This document shows, piece by piece, positions 27,455-36,464 of a stretch of 64,000 nt of DNA. A program made the position numbers and the translations under genes. Each line of letters opens with the position of its first letter. The stretch's first letter is position 1. The notes below the pieces were generated by a model. It was not told where the DNA came from and ran no database searches. It saw only the letters and a program-made list of their open reading frames with translations. Source of the stretch: Bacteroides sp. (GTDB taxonomy: Bacteria; Bacteroidota; Bacteroidia; Bacteroidales; Bacteroidaceae); the NCBI GenBank assembly GCA_021203515.1, contig JAJQAY010000131.1:1-64000 (forward strand). The letters are read 5' to 3'.

Positions 27455-28750
27455 ATGGCAATGAAAGAAAACATTAAGCCGGCAACCGGACGTTTGGGCG
27501 TATTGGTAGTCGGAGTAGATGGTGCGGTTGCAACCACTATGATTGCAGGTACATTAGCAGCTCGTAAGGGTTTGGCAAAAGCTATAGGCTCAATCACACA
27601 AATGGCTACTATGCGCATGCAAGACGGCAATGAAAAGCCCATCAAAGACATCGTGCCTTTGGCTGATTTGAACGATATCGTTTTCGGTGGCTGGGACATT
27701 TTCCCGGACAACGCATACGATGCTGCAATGTATGCGGAAGTTCTGAAGGAAAAGGACTTGAATCTGGTGAAGGACGAATTGCAAGCCATCAAACCGATGC
27801 CTGCTGCTTTTGACCACAACTTTGTAAAACGTCTGAACGGTACGTACATCAAGAATGCCGCTACCCGTTGGGGCATGGTAGAACAATTGCGTCAGGATAT
27901 TCGCGACTTCAAGGCTGCCAACAACTGCGAACGTATAGCTGTGTTGTGGGCTGCAAGTACCGAAATCTACATCCCGCTGACAGACGAGCATAAGTCTCTC
28001 GCTGCTTTGGAAAAGGCAATGAAAGAGAACAATACCGAAGTCGTTTCTCCGAGTATGTGTTATGCTTATTCTGCAATTGCAGAAGGTGCTCCGTTCATTA
28101 TGGGTGCTCCTAATCTGTGTGTAGACACTCCGGCTATGTGGGAATTTTCCAAGAAGATGAATGTGCCCATCTCCGGTAAGGACTTCAAGAGTGGACAGAC
28201 GCTGATGAAAACGGTGCTCGCTCCGATGTTCAAAACTCGTATGTTGGGCGTTAGCGGCTGGTTCTCTACCAATATCCTGGGTAACCGTGACGGCGAAGTG
28301 CTTGACCAACCCGAAAACTTCAAGACAAAAGAAGTCAGCAAGCTGTCTGTTATCGACAACATCTTCGAACCTGAAAAATATCCCGACCTCTACTGTGACG
28401 TATATCACAAGGTACGTATCAACTACTATCCGCCCCGCAAGGACAACAAGGAAGCATGGGATAACATCGACATCTTCGGTTGGATGGGCTATCCGATGGA
28501 AATCAAAGTAAACTTCCTGTGCCGCGACTCTATCCTGGCAGCTCCTATCGCACTCGACCTGGTTATCTTTAGTGACCTCGCACTGCGTGCAGGTATGTGC
28601 GGCATCCAGACTTGGTTGTCATTCTTCTGCAAGAGCCCGATGCACGACTTCGAGCATCAGCCGGTACACGACTTGTTCCAGCAGTGGAGAATGGTGAAAG
28701 AAACCCTTCGCAACATGGTAGGTGAAACTGCACCGAGCTATCTGGATTAA
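27455..28750 (+). CDS. myo-Inositol-1-phosphate synthase (MIPS)
   Basis: Encodes 431 residues. The NAD-binding motif is VVGVDGAVATTMIAGTLAA, and conserved regions include WGAS-like LWAASTEIYIPL, the active-site stretch ISGKDFKSGQTLMKT, and the C-terminal RDSILAAPIALDLVIFSDLA. It isomerises glucose 6-phosphate to 1D-myo-inositol 3-phosphate in an NAD-dependent reaction. The genes that follow (PgpA-like phosphatase, CDP-alcohol phosphotransferase, PAP2) match the Bacteroides inositol-lipid cluster described around BT1526-BT1522 in B. thetaiotaomicron. Intact. Confidence 0.93.
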   Translation: MAMKENIKPATGRLGVLVVGVDGAVATTMIAGTLAARKGLAKAIGSITQMATMRMQDGNEKPIKDIVPLADLNDIVFGGWDIFPDNAYDAAMYAEVLKEKDLNLVKDELQAIKPMPAAFDHNFVKRLNGTYIKNAATRWGMVEQLRQDIRDFKAANNCERIAVLWAASTEIYIPLTDEHKSLAALEKAMKENNTEVVSPSMCYAYSAIAEGAPFIMGAPNLCVDTPAMWEFSKKMNVPISGKDFKSGQTLMKTVLAPMFKTRMLGVSGWFSTNILGNRDGEVLDQPENFKTKEVSKLSVIDNIFEPEKYPDLYCDVYHKVRINYYPPRKDNKEAWDNIDIFGWMGYPMEIKVNFLCRDSILAAPIALDLVIFSDLALRAGMCGIQTWLSFFCKSPMHDFEHQPVHDLFQQWRMVKETLRNMVGETAPSYLD

Positions 28751-28767
28751 ACAATAGAAAAGTAATG

Positions 28768-28823
28768 AAGTGATAACGCTGTAAAGTGGCAAGGCATCTT
28801 GCCACTTTACAGCGTTATCACTT
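28768..28823. terminator. Perfect 26-bp stem hairpin
   Basis: 28768-28793 (AAGTGATAACGCTGTAAAGT...) is the exact reverse complement of 28798-28823, with loop GCAT and a T-rich 3' side (CATTTTTTATC). It lies between MIPS and the PgpA-like gene, so transcription into the rest of the cluster must read through it or restart. Confidence 0.75.
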
Positions 28824-28860
28824 TTCATTTTTTATCTTACACATTGTCTCTTTTGGTTGT

Positions 28861-29334
28861 ATGAAGAAACCTTCTTTTTTATCGGTTCTCATTGGTACGG
28901 GCTTTGGCTCCGGTTTTTCTCCAGTCGCTCCGGGCACGGCAGGGGCTTTGCTGGCTACGCTGGTCTGGTTCGGATTATCCTTTCTTATTTCGGAAGTCTG
29001 CCTGATATGGTTGACGGTAGTTCTTGTACCGCTGTTTACGGCGGCGGGAATATGGGCTGCCAATCGTCTGGAACCCTATTGGGGGGAAGACCCGTCGCGC
29101 GTGGTGGTAGACGAAATGGTAGGAGTATGGATTGCCTTGCTGGCAGCACCTTCCGGCTCTGTCTGGTACGCATTGGGGGCTTTCGCTCTTTTCCGGCTGT
29201 TTGACATCTTCAAGCCGTTGGGCATCCGACGGATGGAAAAATTTCCGGGAGGAATTGGGGTGATGATGGATGATATTCTGGCGGGAATTTATAGCTTTGT
29301 AATCTTAATCATTATAAGATGTCTGATAGTGTGA
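28861..29334 (+). CDS. PgpA-like phosphatase (probable phosphatidylinositol-phosphate phosphatase)
   Basis: Encodes 157 residues, hydrophobic, of the phosphatidylglycerophosphatase A fold: GTGFGSGFSPVAPGTAGALL near the N-terminus, DPSRVVVDEMVGVWIAL in the middle, and LFRLFDIFKPLGIRRMEKFP after it. In this cluster the family member acts on phosphatidylinositol phosphate, giving phosphatidylinositol; that specificity is taken from context. ATG 28861 was chosen for the canonical N-terminus. The end overlaps the next gene by 16 nt. Confidence 0.85.
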   Translation: MKKPSFLSVLIGTGFGSGFSPVAPGTAGALLATLVWFGLSFLISEVCLIWLTVVLVPLFTAAGIWAANRLEPYWGEDPSRVVVDEMVGVWIALLAAPSGSVWYALGAFALFRLFDIFKPLGIRRMEKFPGGIGVMMDDILAGIYSFVILIIIRCLIV

Positions 29335-29825
29335 AAGGAAGGACTGAAGCAACGGGGTTGCGCCATGCGATTTGGGTTTTCATAAAAGCCCAACTTTCTG
29401 CGTACGTAGCAAGTTTCGTCGATTTCCTGGTAACTATCCTGCTCGTCAAGCTGTCGGGGCTTTTTTATTTATATGCCACTTTTCTGGGATCTATAGTCGG
29501 TGGTATGGTAAACTGTGTCATCAACTACGGATGGGTGTTTCATGCGGAAGATTGCAAGAAAAGACATGTGGCGTTGAAGTATCTTTTTGTGTGGGGCGGA
29601 AGTATCTTGCTGAATACATGGGGAACGTTCGCTCTGACCGAATGGCTGACTGGCATGAAATGGGTGGACGGATTACTGGGATATTACATAAAAGACATTT
29701 TCATTCTTTCCAAAATTATAGTAGCTATTCTGGTGGCTTTTTTCTGGAACTATCAGTTGCAACGGGTCTTCGTGTACCGTAATCATAATATCAGGAAATT
29801 CCTGCAACGGCATTTTAGAGATTAA
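29319..29825 (+). CDS. GtrA-like small membrane protein
   Basis: Encodes 168 residues with about four transmembrane segments ([42 protein letters not shown], and others split by short loops). The sequence is GtrA/DPMS-like, including NYGWVFHA near helix 2-3 and [12 protein letters not shown] at the C-terminal end. GtrA proteins help move lipid-linked sugars across membranes. Its overlap with the phosphatase gene and its place in the inositol-lipid cluster hint at a role in flipping or positioning an inositol lipid; no activity can be read from sequence. Confidence 0.75.
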   Translation: MSDSVKGRTEATGLRHAIWVFIKAQLSAYVASFVDFLVTILLVKLSGLFYLYATFLGSIVGGMVNCVINYGWVFHAEDCKKRHVALKYLFVWGGSILLNTWGTFALTEWLTGMKWVDGLLGYYIKDIFILSKIIVAILVAFFWNYQLQRVFVYRNHNIRKFLQRHFRD

Positions 29826-29838
29826 TAAAAATAAGAAT

Positions 29839-30489
29839 ATGAATTATAGAGATTGGCTGCAACAATTGATTTATAAGATAATAAATCCTGTTGTGAAAGG
29901 TATGGTTAAAATAGGCATTACGCCTAACTTTATTACTACTACCGGACTGGTGTTGAACATTGTAGCTGCATGTGTATTCGTGTATGCGGGCCTGCACAAG
30001 CCGGGCGAGTTGGCTTATGTAGGTTGGGGTGGGGGAATTGTCCTCTTTGCCGGACTGTTTGATATGATGGACGGGCGTGTGGCGCGCGTGGGTAATATGT
30101 CTTCCACGTTCGGGACACTGTATGACTCGGTGCTCGACCGCTACAGCGAACTGATTACTTTGTTCGGTATCTTTTATTATTTGATATTGCAGGGCTACTT
30201 GTGGGGCTCGATGATTACATTCATTGCGCTGATCGGCTCGCTGATGGTGAGCTATGTGCGGGCTCGTGCCGAAGGTCTGGGACTGGAATGCAAGGTAGGC
30301 TTTATGCAGCGTTCGGAACGGGTAGTATTGACGAGTCTGGGCGCTTTGTTCTGCGGTATCTTTGCCGGTTGCGAGGCATTCGACCCGATGCTGATATTGA
30401 TTGTACCGCTAGCTGTGGTGGCTGTTTTCTCAAACTTGACGGCATTTGTGCGTATTGCGCATTGCTATAAACTTTTAATGAAAAAATGA
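29839..30489 (+). CDS. CDP-alcohol phosphatidyltransferase (probable phosphatidylinositol-phosphate synthase)
   Basis: Encodes 216 residues with about six membrane segments. The family signature D-x2-D-G-x2-A-R-x8-G-x3-D-x3-D is complete in DMMDGRVAR, then GTLYDSVLD. It joins a CDP-activated lipid to an alcohol phosphate; with MIPS upstream the acceptor is most likely inositol 3-phosphate, giving phosphatidylinositol phosphate. Start ATG 29839 lies 14 nt after the GtrA-like stop, and the end overlaps the PAP2 gene by 4 nt. Intact. Confidence 0.88.
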   Translation: MNYRDWLQQLIYKIINPVVKGMVKIGITPNFITTTGLVLNIVAACVFVYAGLHKPGELAYVGWGGGIVLFAGLFDMMDGRVARVGNMSSTFGTLYDSVLDRYSELITLFGIFYYLILQGYLWGSMITFIALIGSLMVSYVRARAEGLGLECKVGFMQRSERVVLTSLGALFCGIFAGCEAFDPMLILIVPLAVVAVFSNLTAFVRIAHCYKLLMKK

Positions 30490-31421
30490 CGAAGAAATAT
30501 TCTTTTCCCTCTGCGAAGGAGGCTTTGCCGGTTATTATCATCACATTGCTCTTTCTAGCTTTGACGTGTCTGTGCATTGGGTTCCGTACGGAATATTTCC
30601 TGATGACGGGATTGTTTCTGGTACTGTTCTTTTGCCGGAAAACGACCCGGAAATTGGCTGTGGCTTTGCTGCCGTTTATAGTTTTCGCTGTGTCTTACGA
30701 CTGGATGCGGGTATATCCCAACTATCAGGTGAATCCGATTGACGTACAAGGATTGTATGAGGCGGAAAAATCATTGTTCGGCATTTCGCTGGACGGAGTG
30801 ACTTTAACCCCTTGTGAGTATTTTGCACAGAACCATTGTTCGGTTGCCGATTTCTTTGCCGGGGTGTTTTACCTCTGTTGGGTGCCTGTTCCCATCCTGT
30901 TCGGGCTATGTATGTATCTGAAAGGCGAACGGAAGTTGTATCTTCGTTTTTCAATGGTTTTCCTGTTGGTTAATCTGATTGGTTTTGCAGGATATTACAT
31001 TCATCCGGCTGCTCCGCCCTGGTATGCAATGAACTATGGTTTTGAGCCGATACTTGACACTCCGGGCAATGTGGCCGGATTGGGACGCTTCGACGAACTG
31101 CTGGGCGTTACGGTCTTCCATTCCATTTACGAACGGAATGCTAATGTCTTTGCTGCTGTGCCTTCGCTCCATGCAGCCTATATGGTGGTGGCTTTGGCGT
31201 ATGCCGTTATGGGACGTTGCAAGAAATGGCTGATAGCCGTATTCTCCGTTATCATGGTCGGCATCTGGTGGACAGCGGTTTATTCTGGTCATCACTATCT
31301 GATTGATGTGCTGCTGGGCATTACTTGTGCACTCTTGGGCATATTGCTGTTTGAGAAGCTGCTGATGAAGTGGGGCCGTTCAAAACGGTTCTTTGAGAAA
31401 TATAGCCAATATATCCGATAA
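30486..31421 (+). CDS. PAP2/Aur1-like membrane enzyme (probable inositol-phosphoceramide synthase)
   Basis: Encodes 311 residues with about six transmembrane helices. PAP2-type catalytic motifs are visible: a histidine-containing [15 protein letters not shown] and the C-terminal [13 protein letters not shown], which matches the yeast Aur1 C3 motif. In Bacteroides the equivalent gene transfers phosphoinositol to ceramide, giving inositol phosphorylceramide. Its ATG overlaps the preceding stop (ATGA type), which supports an operon. Intact. Confidence 0.85.
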   Translation: MTKKYSFPSAKEALPVIIITLLFLALTCLCIGFRTEYFLMTGLFLVLFFCRKTTRKLAVALLPFIVFAVSYDWMRVYPNYQVNPIDVQGLYEAEKSLFGISLDGVTLTPCEYFAQNHCSVADFFAGVFYLCWVPVPILFGLCMYLKGERKLYLRFSMVFLLVNLIGFAGYYIHPAAPPWYAMNYGFEPILDTPGNVAGLGRFDELLGVTVFHSIYERNANVFAAVPSLHAAYMVVALAYAVMGRCKKWLIAVFSVIMVGIWWTAVYSGHHYLIDVLLGITCALLGILLFEKLLMKWGRSKRFFEKYSQYIR

Positions 31422-31433
31422 AAAACAAAAGTT

Positions 31434-32792
31434 ATGAAGCATCCAATCTTAAACTGTGCCGTAGTTAAAGGAACAGGTAACCCGGTGTACCTGGTTCTTC
31501 ATGGGAAAAAGTATGAAATCAGCGGAGAAGAAGTTGCAGCGAAGCTGTTCACCTATCCGTATCATACCAAAGTCACCGACAAGTGCTTGAATTCATTGCC
31601 CGCCGGAGAAACTTTGTCGACATTATCCCGGCTGATAGCCGGTGCGGACAAAAAGGTTTATCTGAGTATCAATGACAGCATTAAGTTGCCGTTCTCCGAT
31701 ACCGCCACCTTTGACGAACTGGGGTTTGATGCCGGAAAGGTGTAGGTGCTATCGGAAGAGGAACTGAAGCATATTCCTACCGGAGAGCCTATTGCGATGG
31801 GCATGTGGGGGTGGGAGCATGAAGATTGGATGTCTTGTCTGCCCGATGAAACCCTTTTGTCGAGAATATCGGTACCGGGCACTCACGACAGCATGACCTA
31901 TATACGTTATCAAGAGCTGAATGCCGGGAATGCCAATAAGTCCGGTGATAAGTCCGTTACTATGGATGAGATATTACAGAAACTGGGAAATAACATCCTT
32001 GGTGCTACTGCTGCCTGCCAGAGTAAATCTCTGGGAGAACAGTTGAAGATGGGTGCACGTTTCTTTGATCTTCGTCTGGACCACACGATGAGCTTTTATC
32101 ATGGAATTACTTCTCTGGACCTTACGTCGGAAGACGCCATGCAACCACTTACTAAGTTCTTGAATGAGCATCCGGATGAAGTGATTTTCTTGCGCATGAA
32201 ATCTGAGAACACAAGTGAGGAGGCTACCTATAGAGAAGCGTTTGAGCGCAATGTTATCGCACGCTATCGTTCCTATTTCTGGGACTGGTTTGAAGACTAT
32301 AACGGTGCCGGAATTAAAGATGAACATGGGGTGGTTATTCCGACATTGGGCGAGGCTCGTGGAAAGATTATCCTGTTCAATTCCTATCAACTTGAAGAGA
32401 TGCAGCCGGGAGGGAACAAAGATTATATCGGTTATCAACTTCAATTCTATACGCCTGCGTCTGCCGGAGAGCCCTTCCCGTTCACTTGCCAGCATCTTCA
32501 GGACAAATATAATTTGGGCTCTAAACCGGAGAAACTGGCTGCTATAAAGGAGAATGCGTGGGCGGCGGACAAGTGTACCGACTCGATGTACTATATCAAT
32601 TTCATAAGCGGAGTGGATTTCCCTCCTGTTCCTCTGCTTTGTGCAACGAAGAATAATCCGAAAGTTGAAAAATTCCTTATGGAGGAAATCAGAAATCGAA
32701 CAGGAATTGCGCCTGTGGACTTTATGGGAGAGGATGAGAATGTGACTCTTTGGGTGTTATTCATTAATTCCCGCAGGCATTCGTTAATGTAA
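31434..32792 (+). pseudogene. PI-PLC X-domain protein with in-frame stop
   Basis: 453 codons including an internal TAG. After a 100-residue N-terminal domain and TAG at 31743-31745 (codon 104, between FDAGKV and VLSEEE; CAG is the likely original), the PI-PLC X domain shows both catalytic histidines (VPGTHDSM and MSFYHG) and the substrate arginine/aspartate stretch ARFFDLRLDH. No signal peptide, so it is predicted cytosolic. It begins 12 nt after the inositol-lipid operon and probably belongs to it. A phospholipase C acting on the cell's own inositol lipids is an attractive but unproven role. GTG/ATG starts after the TAG could yield a protein holding the whole X domain. Confidence 0.8.
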
Positions 32793-32805
32793 TATTAATA
32801 AGGAT

Positions 32806-33981
32806 ATGAACAATTTTGTCTTTTACAGCCCGACCGAGTTTGTCTTTGGCAGAGCGACGGAAATGCAGGTCGGTGCTTTGGCACGGAAGCATGGTGCCGG
32901 GAAAGTGATGATTGTGTATGGCGGTGGTTCCGTCGTGCGGAGCGGACTGCTGGACAGGGTAAAACAGTCTTTGCAGGAAGCAGGTGTCCGATATTGTGAA
33001 ATGGGGAATACCCAACCCAATCCGGTCGATACGAAAGTGTACGAAGGGATCGAAATCTGCCGTCGTGAGCAGGCCGATATGTTGCTTCCCGTGGGAGGCG
33101 GTTCGGTGATTGATACCGCTAAAGCTATTGCGGCAGGCGTTCCATACGACGGTGATTTCTGGGATTTCTTTATCGGCAAAGCAAAGGTGACGAAGGCTCT
33201 GAAAGTAGCCGTTGTGCTGACTATCCCGGCTGCGGGCAGCGAAGGTTCCGGCAATTCGGTAATTACTAAAGTGGACACTCTCCAGAAGTTAAGTCTCCGT
33301 GTCCCCGAATTGTTGCGCCCTGTATTCGCCATCATGAACCCCGAACTGACCTATACTCTGCCTCCTTTTCAGACTGCATGCGGCATTGCCGACATGATGG
33401 TGCACATCATGGAGTGCTATTTCACCAACACGCCGGAGGTGGAAATCAGCGACCGCCTTTGTGAAGGTACGTTGGCGGCCATTATGAAAGAGGCTTACCG
33501 GGTAAAACAATCTCCTGACGATTATGGAGCGCGTGCCAATATCATGTGGTGCGGCACTATTGCCCATAACGGTACTTGTGGCGTAGGCTGTGAAGAAGAC
33601 TGGGCTTCGCATTTTCTGGAGCACGAAGTCAGCGCCATCTACAACGTGACGCACGGTGCCGGTCTGACCGTAATTGTGCCTGCGTGGATGACCTTTATGG
33701 CAGAACACAATCCAAAGAAAATAGCCCAGTTTGCCAACCGGGTTCTGGGTGTGCCCGAGTCGGAAGATTTGGAAGAAATGGCTTTAGCCGGCGTATCCCA
33801 CTTGAAACACTTCTTCCGCTACATGGGCTTGCCGGTCAATTTCAAGGAATTGGGTATTGAAAACCCCGATATAGACCGCCTTGCTGACAGCCTGCATCGC
33901 AATAAGGGCGAATTGGTAGGTAACTATGTGAAGTTGACGAAGGAAGACAGTAAAGGAATTTATCGTTTGGCATGTAAGTAA
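32806..33981 (+). CDS. Iron-containing alcohol dehydrogenase (butanol dehydrogenase-like)
   Basis: Encodes 391 residues of the group III Fe-ADH fold. NAD(P)-binding motif GGGSVIDTAKAIA and the metal ligands are visible: Asp and His in CGIADMMVHIME and His in NVTHGAGLTVIVP. Closest in pattern to BdhA/YqhD-like NADPH-dependent aldehyde reductases. It reduces aldehydes to alcohols or the reverse. It starts 13 nt after the PI-PLC gene and may be co-transcribed. Intact. Confidence 0.88.
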   Translation: MNNFVFYSPTEFVFGRATEMQVGALARKHGAGKVMIVYGGGSVVRSGLLDRVKQSLQEAGVRYCEMGNTQPNPVDTKVYEGIEICRREQADMLLPVGGGSVIDTAKAIAAGVPYDGDFWDFFIGKAKVTKALKVAVVLTIPAAGSEGSGNSVITKVDTLQKLSLRVPELLRPVFAIMNPELTYTLPPFQTACGIADMMVHIMECYFTNTPEVEISDRLCEGTLAAIMKEAYRVKQSPDDYGARANIMWCGTIAHNGTCGVGCEEDWASHFLEHEVSAIYNVTHGAGLTVIVPAWMTFMAEHNPKKIAQFANRVLGVPESEDLEEMALAGVSHLKHFFRYMGLPVNFKELGIENPDIDRLADSLHRNKGELVGNYVKLTKEDSKGIYRLACK

Positions 33982-34042
33982 AAAGGTTCCGGGTGCTCTC
34001 GGAAAAGACGGCGGAACATTTTGAAAACATGGTGGAAAATAT

Positions 34043-34085
34043 AAAAAAGACGGCGAAGTTTTTTAATTACTTCGCCGTCTTTTTT
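34043..34085. terminator. Bidirectional rho-independent terminator
   Basis: AAAAAAGACGGCGAAG (34043-34058) pairs with CTTCGCCGTCTTTTTT (34070-34085), loop TTTTTTAATTA. It has a U-run on both strands and sits between the convergent alcohol dehydrogenase and rng genes. Confidence 0.9.
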
Positions 34086-35658
34086 ATTTGATTTCGATTT
34101 CTTCTTTCATATCTATCTCTTCCCCTTGCGGGTCGTAGAAGATATATTCCAGAAACGCGAGTTTCTGGTTGGGAATAATCTTGATGCCGAATCTATGCCT
34201 CATCTGCCATTTACGTTTCAAGGATACTAATCCCTGATTGATGTAGGCAGCGATGTACGGGTGGATGTGTAACGAGAATTTCTTAATCTTCAATTTGTTG
34301 ACCAAGTAGTCAATTTTACTCTCTAGAATGTCCGTAAAGAGGATGGACGATTTAATAGTGCCTTTACCGAAGCAGGTGGGGCATGTCTCTAACGTATTTA
34401 CATCCATTGCCGGACGCACCCGTTGGCGGGTAATCTGCATCAGTCCGAATTTACTGAGCGGCAGAATGTTATGACGTGCCCTGTCTTTCTGCATGTTGGC
34501 ACACATACGTTCATAAAGCTTTTGACGGTTTTCGGCTTCATTCATGTCGATGAAGTCCACTACGATGATGCCTCCCATATCTCTCAGTCGTAACTGGCGT
34601 GCCAGTTCGTCGGCTGCTCCCAGGTTCACTTCCAGTGCGTTAGCCTCCTGTCCGTTGGCATTCTTGGTGCGGTTACCGCTGTTCACGTCTACTACGTGAA
34701 GCGCCTCAGTATGCTCAATAATCAGGTAGGCACCACTCTTGTATGAAATGGTCTTGCCGAATGACGACTTAATCTGTTTGGTGATACCAAAGTTGTCATA
34801 AATGGGGAGCTGCCCTTTGTACAGTTTCACGATACCTGCCCGTTCGGGGGCGATGAGAGTTACGTAATCCTTGATTTCGTGGTACACCGCTTCGTTATTG
34901 ACATGGATGTTTTTGAAAGAAGGATTGAACAAGTCGCGAAGTGATCCTACCGCGCGGCTGGTTTCTTCGTAAATCAGTGTCGGAAACTTGGTGGCTTTCT
35001 GTACTTTGGTGATAGCCTCTTCCCAATGTTTTAGTAATACTTTAAGCTCTCCGTCAAGCTCGGCCACGCGTTTTCCCTCGGCAACAGTGCGGACGATAAC
35101 ACCGAAGTTTTTCGGCTTGATGCTCATCAGCAATTGTTTGAGGCGGGCGCGTTCTTCGCTCGATTTAATTTTTTGTGATACGGAAACCTTATCATTGAAA
35201 GGGATAAGCACCAGATATCTTCCGGCAAAGGAAAGTTCGGAAGTCAGGCGTGGCCCTTTGGTTGAGATAGGTTCCTTAACAATCTGCACCACTACTTCTT
35301 GTCCCACCTTGAGTGTGTTGGAAACCGTTCCGTCCTTTTCAAGATCGGGAAGTATGGTTGCTTTGGTGATAGGGTTTAGCTTCTTTTTGTCGCTTAAAGT
35401 TTGCTTTACGTACTTCTCTAATGAGTTAAATTGAGGACCTAAGTCCAGATAATGAAGAAAAGCATCTTTCTCGTAACCCACGTCCACGAAGCAGGCATTC
35501 AGGCCGGGCATCAACTTCTTGACGCGCCCCAAATACATGTTGCCCACCGAGAAAGAAATATTTCTTCCTTCGCTTTGGAGTTCCACCAGACTCTTGTCTT
35601 CAAGTAGTGCAATGGAGACTTCTTTGGGCTGTACGTCTACAACGAGTTCGCTTGTCAC
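34084..35658 (-). CDS. Ribonuclease G/E family endoribonuclease
   Basis: Encodes 524 residues. The N-terminal S1-like domain (GNMYLGRVKKLMPGLNACFV, split by a loop) is followed by the RNase E/G core with the metal-binding DVNSG (ALHVVDVNSGNRT) and VVDFIDM, and the Zn-link CPTCFGKG. It cuts single-stranded AU-rich RNA and in E. coli RNase G matures 16S rRNA. The gene sits next to the HU gene and a ribosomal peptide, an order conserved in Bacteroides. Intact. Confidence 0.92.
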   Translation of the reverse strand: MTSELVVDVQPKEVSIALLEDKSLVELQSEGRNISFSVGNMYLGRVKKLMPGLNACFVDVGYEKDAFLHYLDLGPQFNSLEKYVKQTLSDKKKLNPITKATILPDLEKDGTVSNTLKVGQEVVVQIVKEPISTKGPRLTSELSFAGRYLVLIPFNDKVSVSQKIKSSEERARLKQLLMSIKPKNFGVIVRTVAEGKRVAELDGELKVLLKHWEEAITKVQKATKFPTLIYEETSRAVGSLRDLFNPSFKNIHVNNEAVYHEIKDYVTLIAPERAGIVKLYKGQLPIYDNFGITKQIKSSFGKTISYKSGAYLIIEHTEALHVVDVNSGNRTKNANGQEANALEVNLGAADELARQLRLRDMGGIIVVDFIDMNEAENRQKLYERMCANMQKDRARHNILPLSKFGLMQITRQRVRPAMDVNTLETCPTCFGKGTIKSSILFTDILESKIDYLVNKLKIKKFSLHIHPYIAAYINQGLVSLKRKWQMRHRFGIKIIPNQKLAFLEYIFYDPQGEEIDMKEEIEIK

Positions 35659-35731
35659 AATGATTTGCTTTTGTTAATGAATTTGAGTAGTTAAATATTT
35701 CTTTCTCTACTGCTTAAAATGTTTCTTAAAC

Positions 35732-35776
35732 AAAGAACAAACCTGCGAGACAATAAAATCTGCAAGTTTGTTCTTT
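35732..35776 (-). terminator. Hairpin between bS22-like gene and rng
   Basis: AAAGAACAAACCTGC (35732-35746) is the near-complement of GCAAGTTTGTTCTTT (35762-35776). On the minus strand it follows the small ribosomal gene and precedes rng, with T-rich flanks. Confidence 0.6.
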
Positions 35777-35798
35777 ATTTTGTCCTTCAGACTAAAAA

Positions 35799-35891
35799 TT
35801 ACTTTTTGCTTTTATGTCTGTTCTTTCTTAGTCTTTTTTTACGCTTGTGCGTAGACATTTTATGTCTCTTTTTCTTCTTTCCGCTTGGCAT
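35799..35891 (-). CDS. bS22/AURKAIP1-COX24-like ribosomal small peptide
   Basis: A 30-residue, extremely basic protein: ATG 35891 gives MPSGKKKKRHKMSTHKRKKR and then ten more residues to TAA at 35799-35801. It matches the short Bacteroidota proteins named AURKAIP1/COX24-domain, related to mitochondrial mS38 and bacterial bS22, which bind 16S rRNA in the small subunit. It lies 35 nt after the HU stop and is probably in one transcript with HU. It is short enough that many annotations omit it. Confidence 0.85.
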   Translation of the reverse strand: MPSGKKKKRHKMSTHKRKKRLRKNRHKSKK

Positions 35892-35926
35892 AGCTTCAAA
35901 ATTTTATGGGTTAATACTATTGTTTA

Positions 35927-36202
35927 TTATTTTTTCACTGAGATAGTGAATGTTTTAGCAGGCTTAAATGCCGGAATGTTGTGTTCCGGAATGATAATTG
36001 TAGTATTCTTGGAGATGTTACGAGCAGTTTTCTGTGCTCTTTTCTTCACTACAAAGCTACCAAACCCGCGTAGGTAAACATTTTCATCTTTTGATAAAGA
36101 TGCTTTCACTGCATCTATGAACGCTTCAACGGTTGTAAGTACTGTGACTTTGTCAATTCCGGTGTTCTTTGTAATTTCGTTTACAATATCAGCTTTAGTC
36201 AT
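35927..36202 (-). CDS. HU family DNA-binding protein
   Basis: Encodes 91 residues, the usual HU length. Opening helix MTKADIVNEITKNTGIDK, the signature RGFGSFVVKKRAQKTARN, and the DNA-arm tip (IIIPEHNIPAFKPAKTF) with the intercalating Pro are present. It bends and compacts DNA as a dimer. Intact. Confidence 0.93.
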   Translation of the reverse strand: MTKADIVNEITKNTGIDKVTVLTTVEAFIDAVKASLSKDENVYLRGFGSFVVKKRAQKTARNISKNTTIIIPEHNIPAFKPAKTFTISVKK

Positions 36203-36251
36203 TTTTCTTTAAAAAAATATTATTACTATAGTTTCCTAATTTTTTAGACTG

Positions 36252-36259
36252 CAAATATA
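36252..36259 (-). promoter_or_regulatory. Putative -7 box for HU
   Basis: Minus-strand TATATTTG fits TAnnTTTG, about 50 nt upstream of the HU ATG (36202). Confidence 0.45.
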
Positions 36260-36346
36260 TAGGTTTTTAGCGGCTCTAAAAAATATATCATGGACATTTT
36301 TTGAAAAAAAAGTCAAAGCATTAAGTTTTCTTAGAGTGAAAAGCTG

Positions 36347-36354
36347 TACTTTTG
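36347..36354 (+). promoter_or_regulatory. Putative -7 box for mutY
   Basis: TACTTTTG fits TAnnTTTG; it lies 110 nt before ATG 36465 and diverges from the HU promoter. Confidence 0.4.
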
Positions 36355-36464
36355 TTCTTTAGAAAAAGACTCTCTCCCTTAAGATAAGGAGAGAGGTTTG
36401 AGAATAAATAAGGTGTAGCAATCCGCCCCAAACGGCACTCCCTTTTTAAATAGCTGAATTTGAG

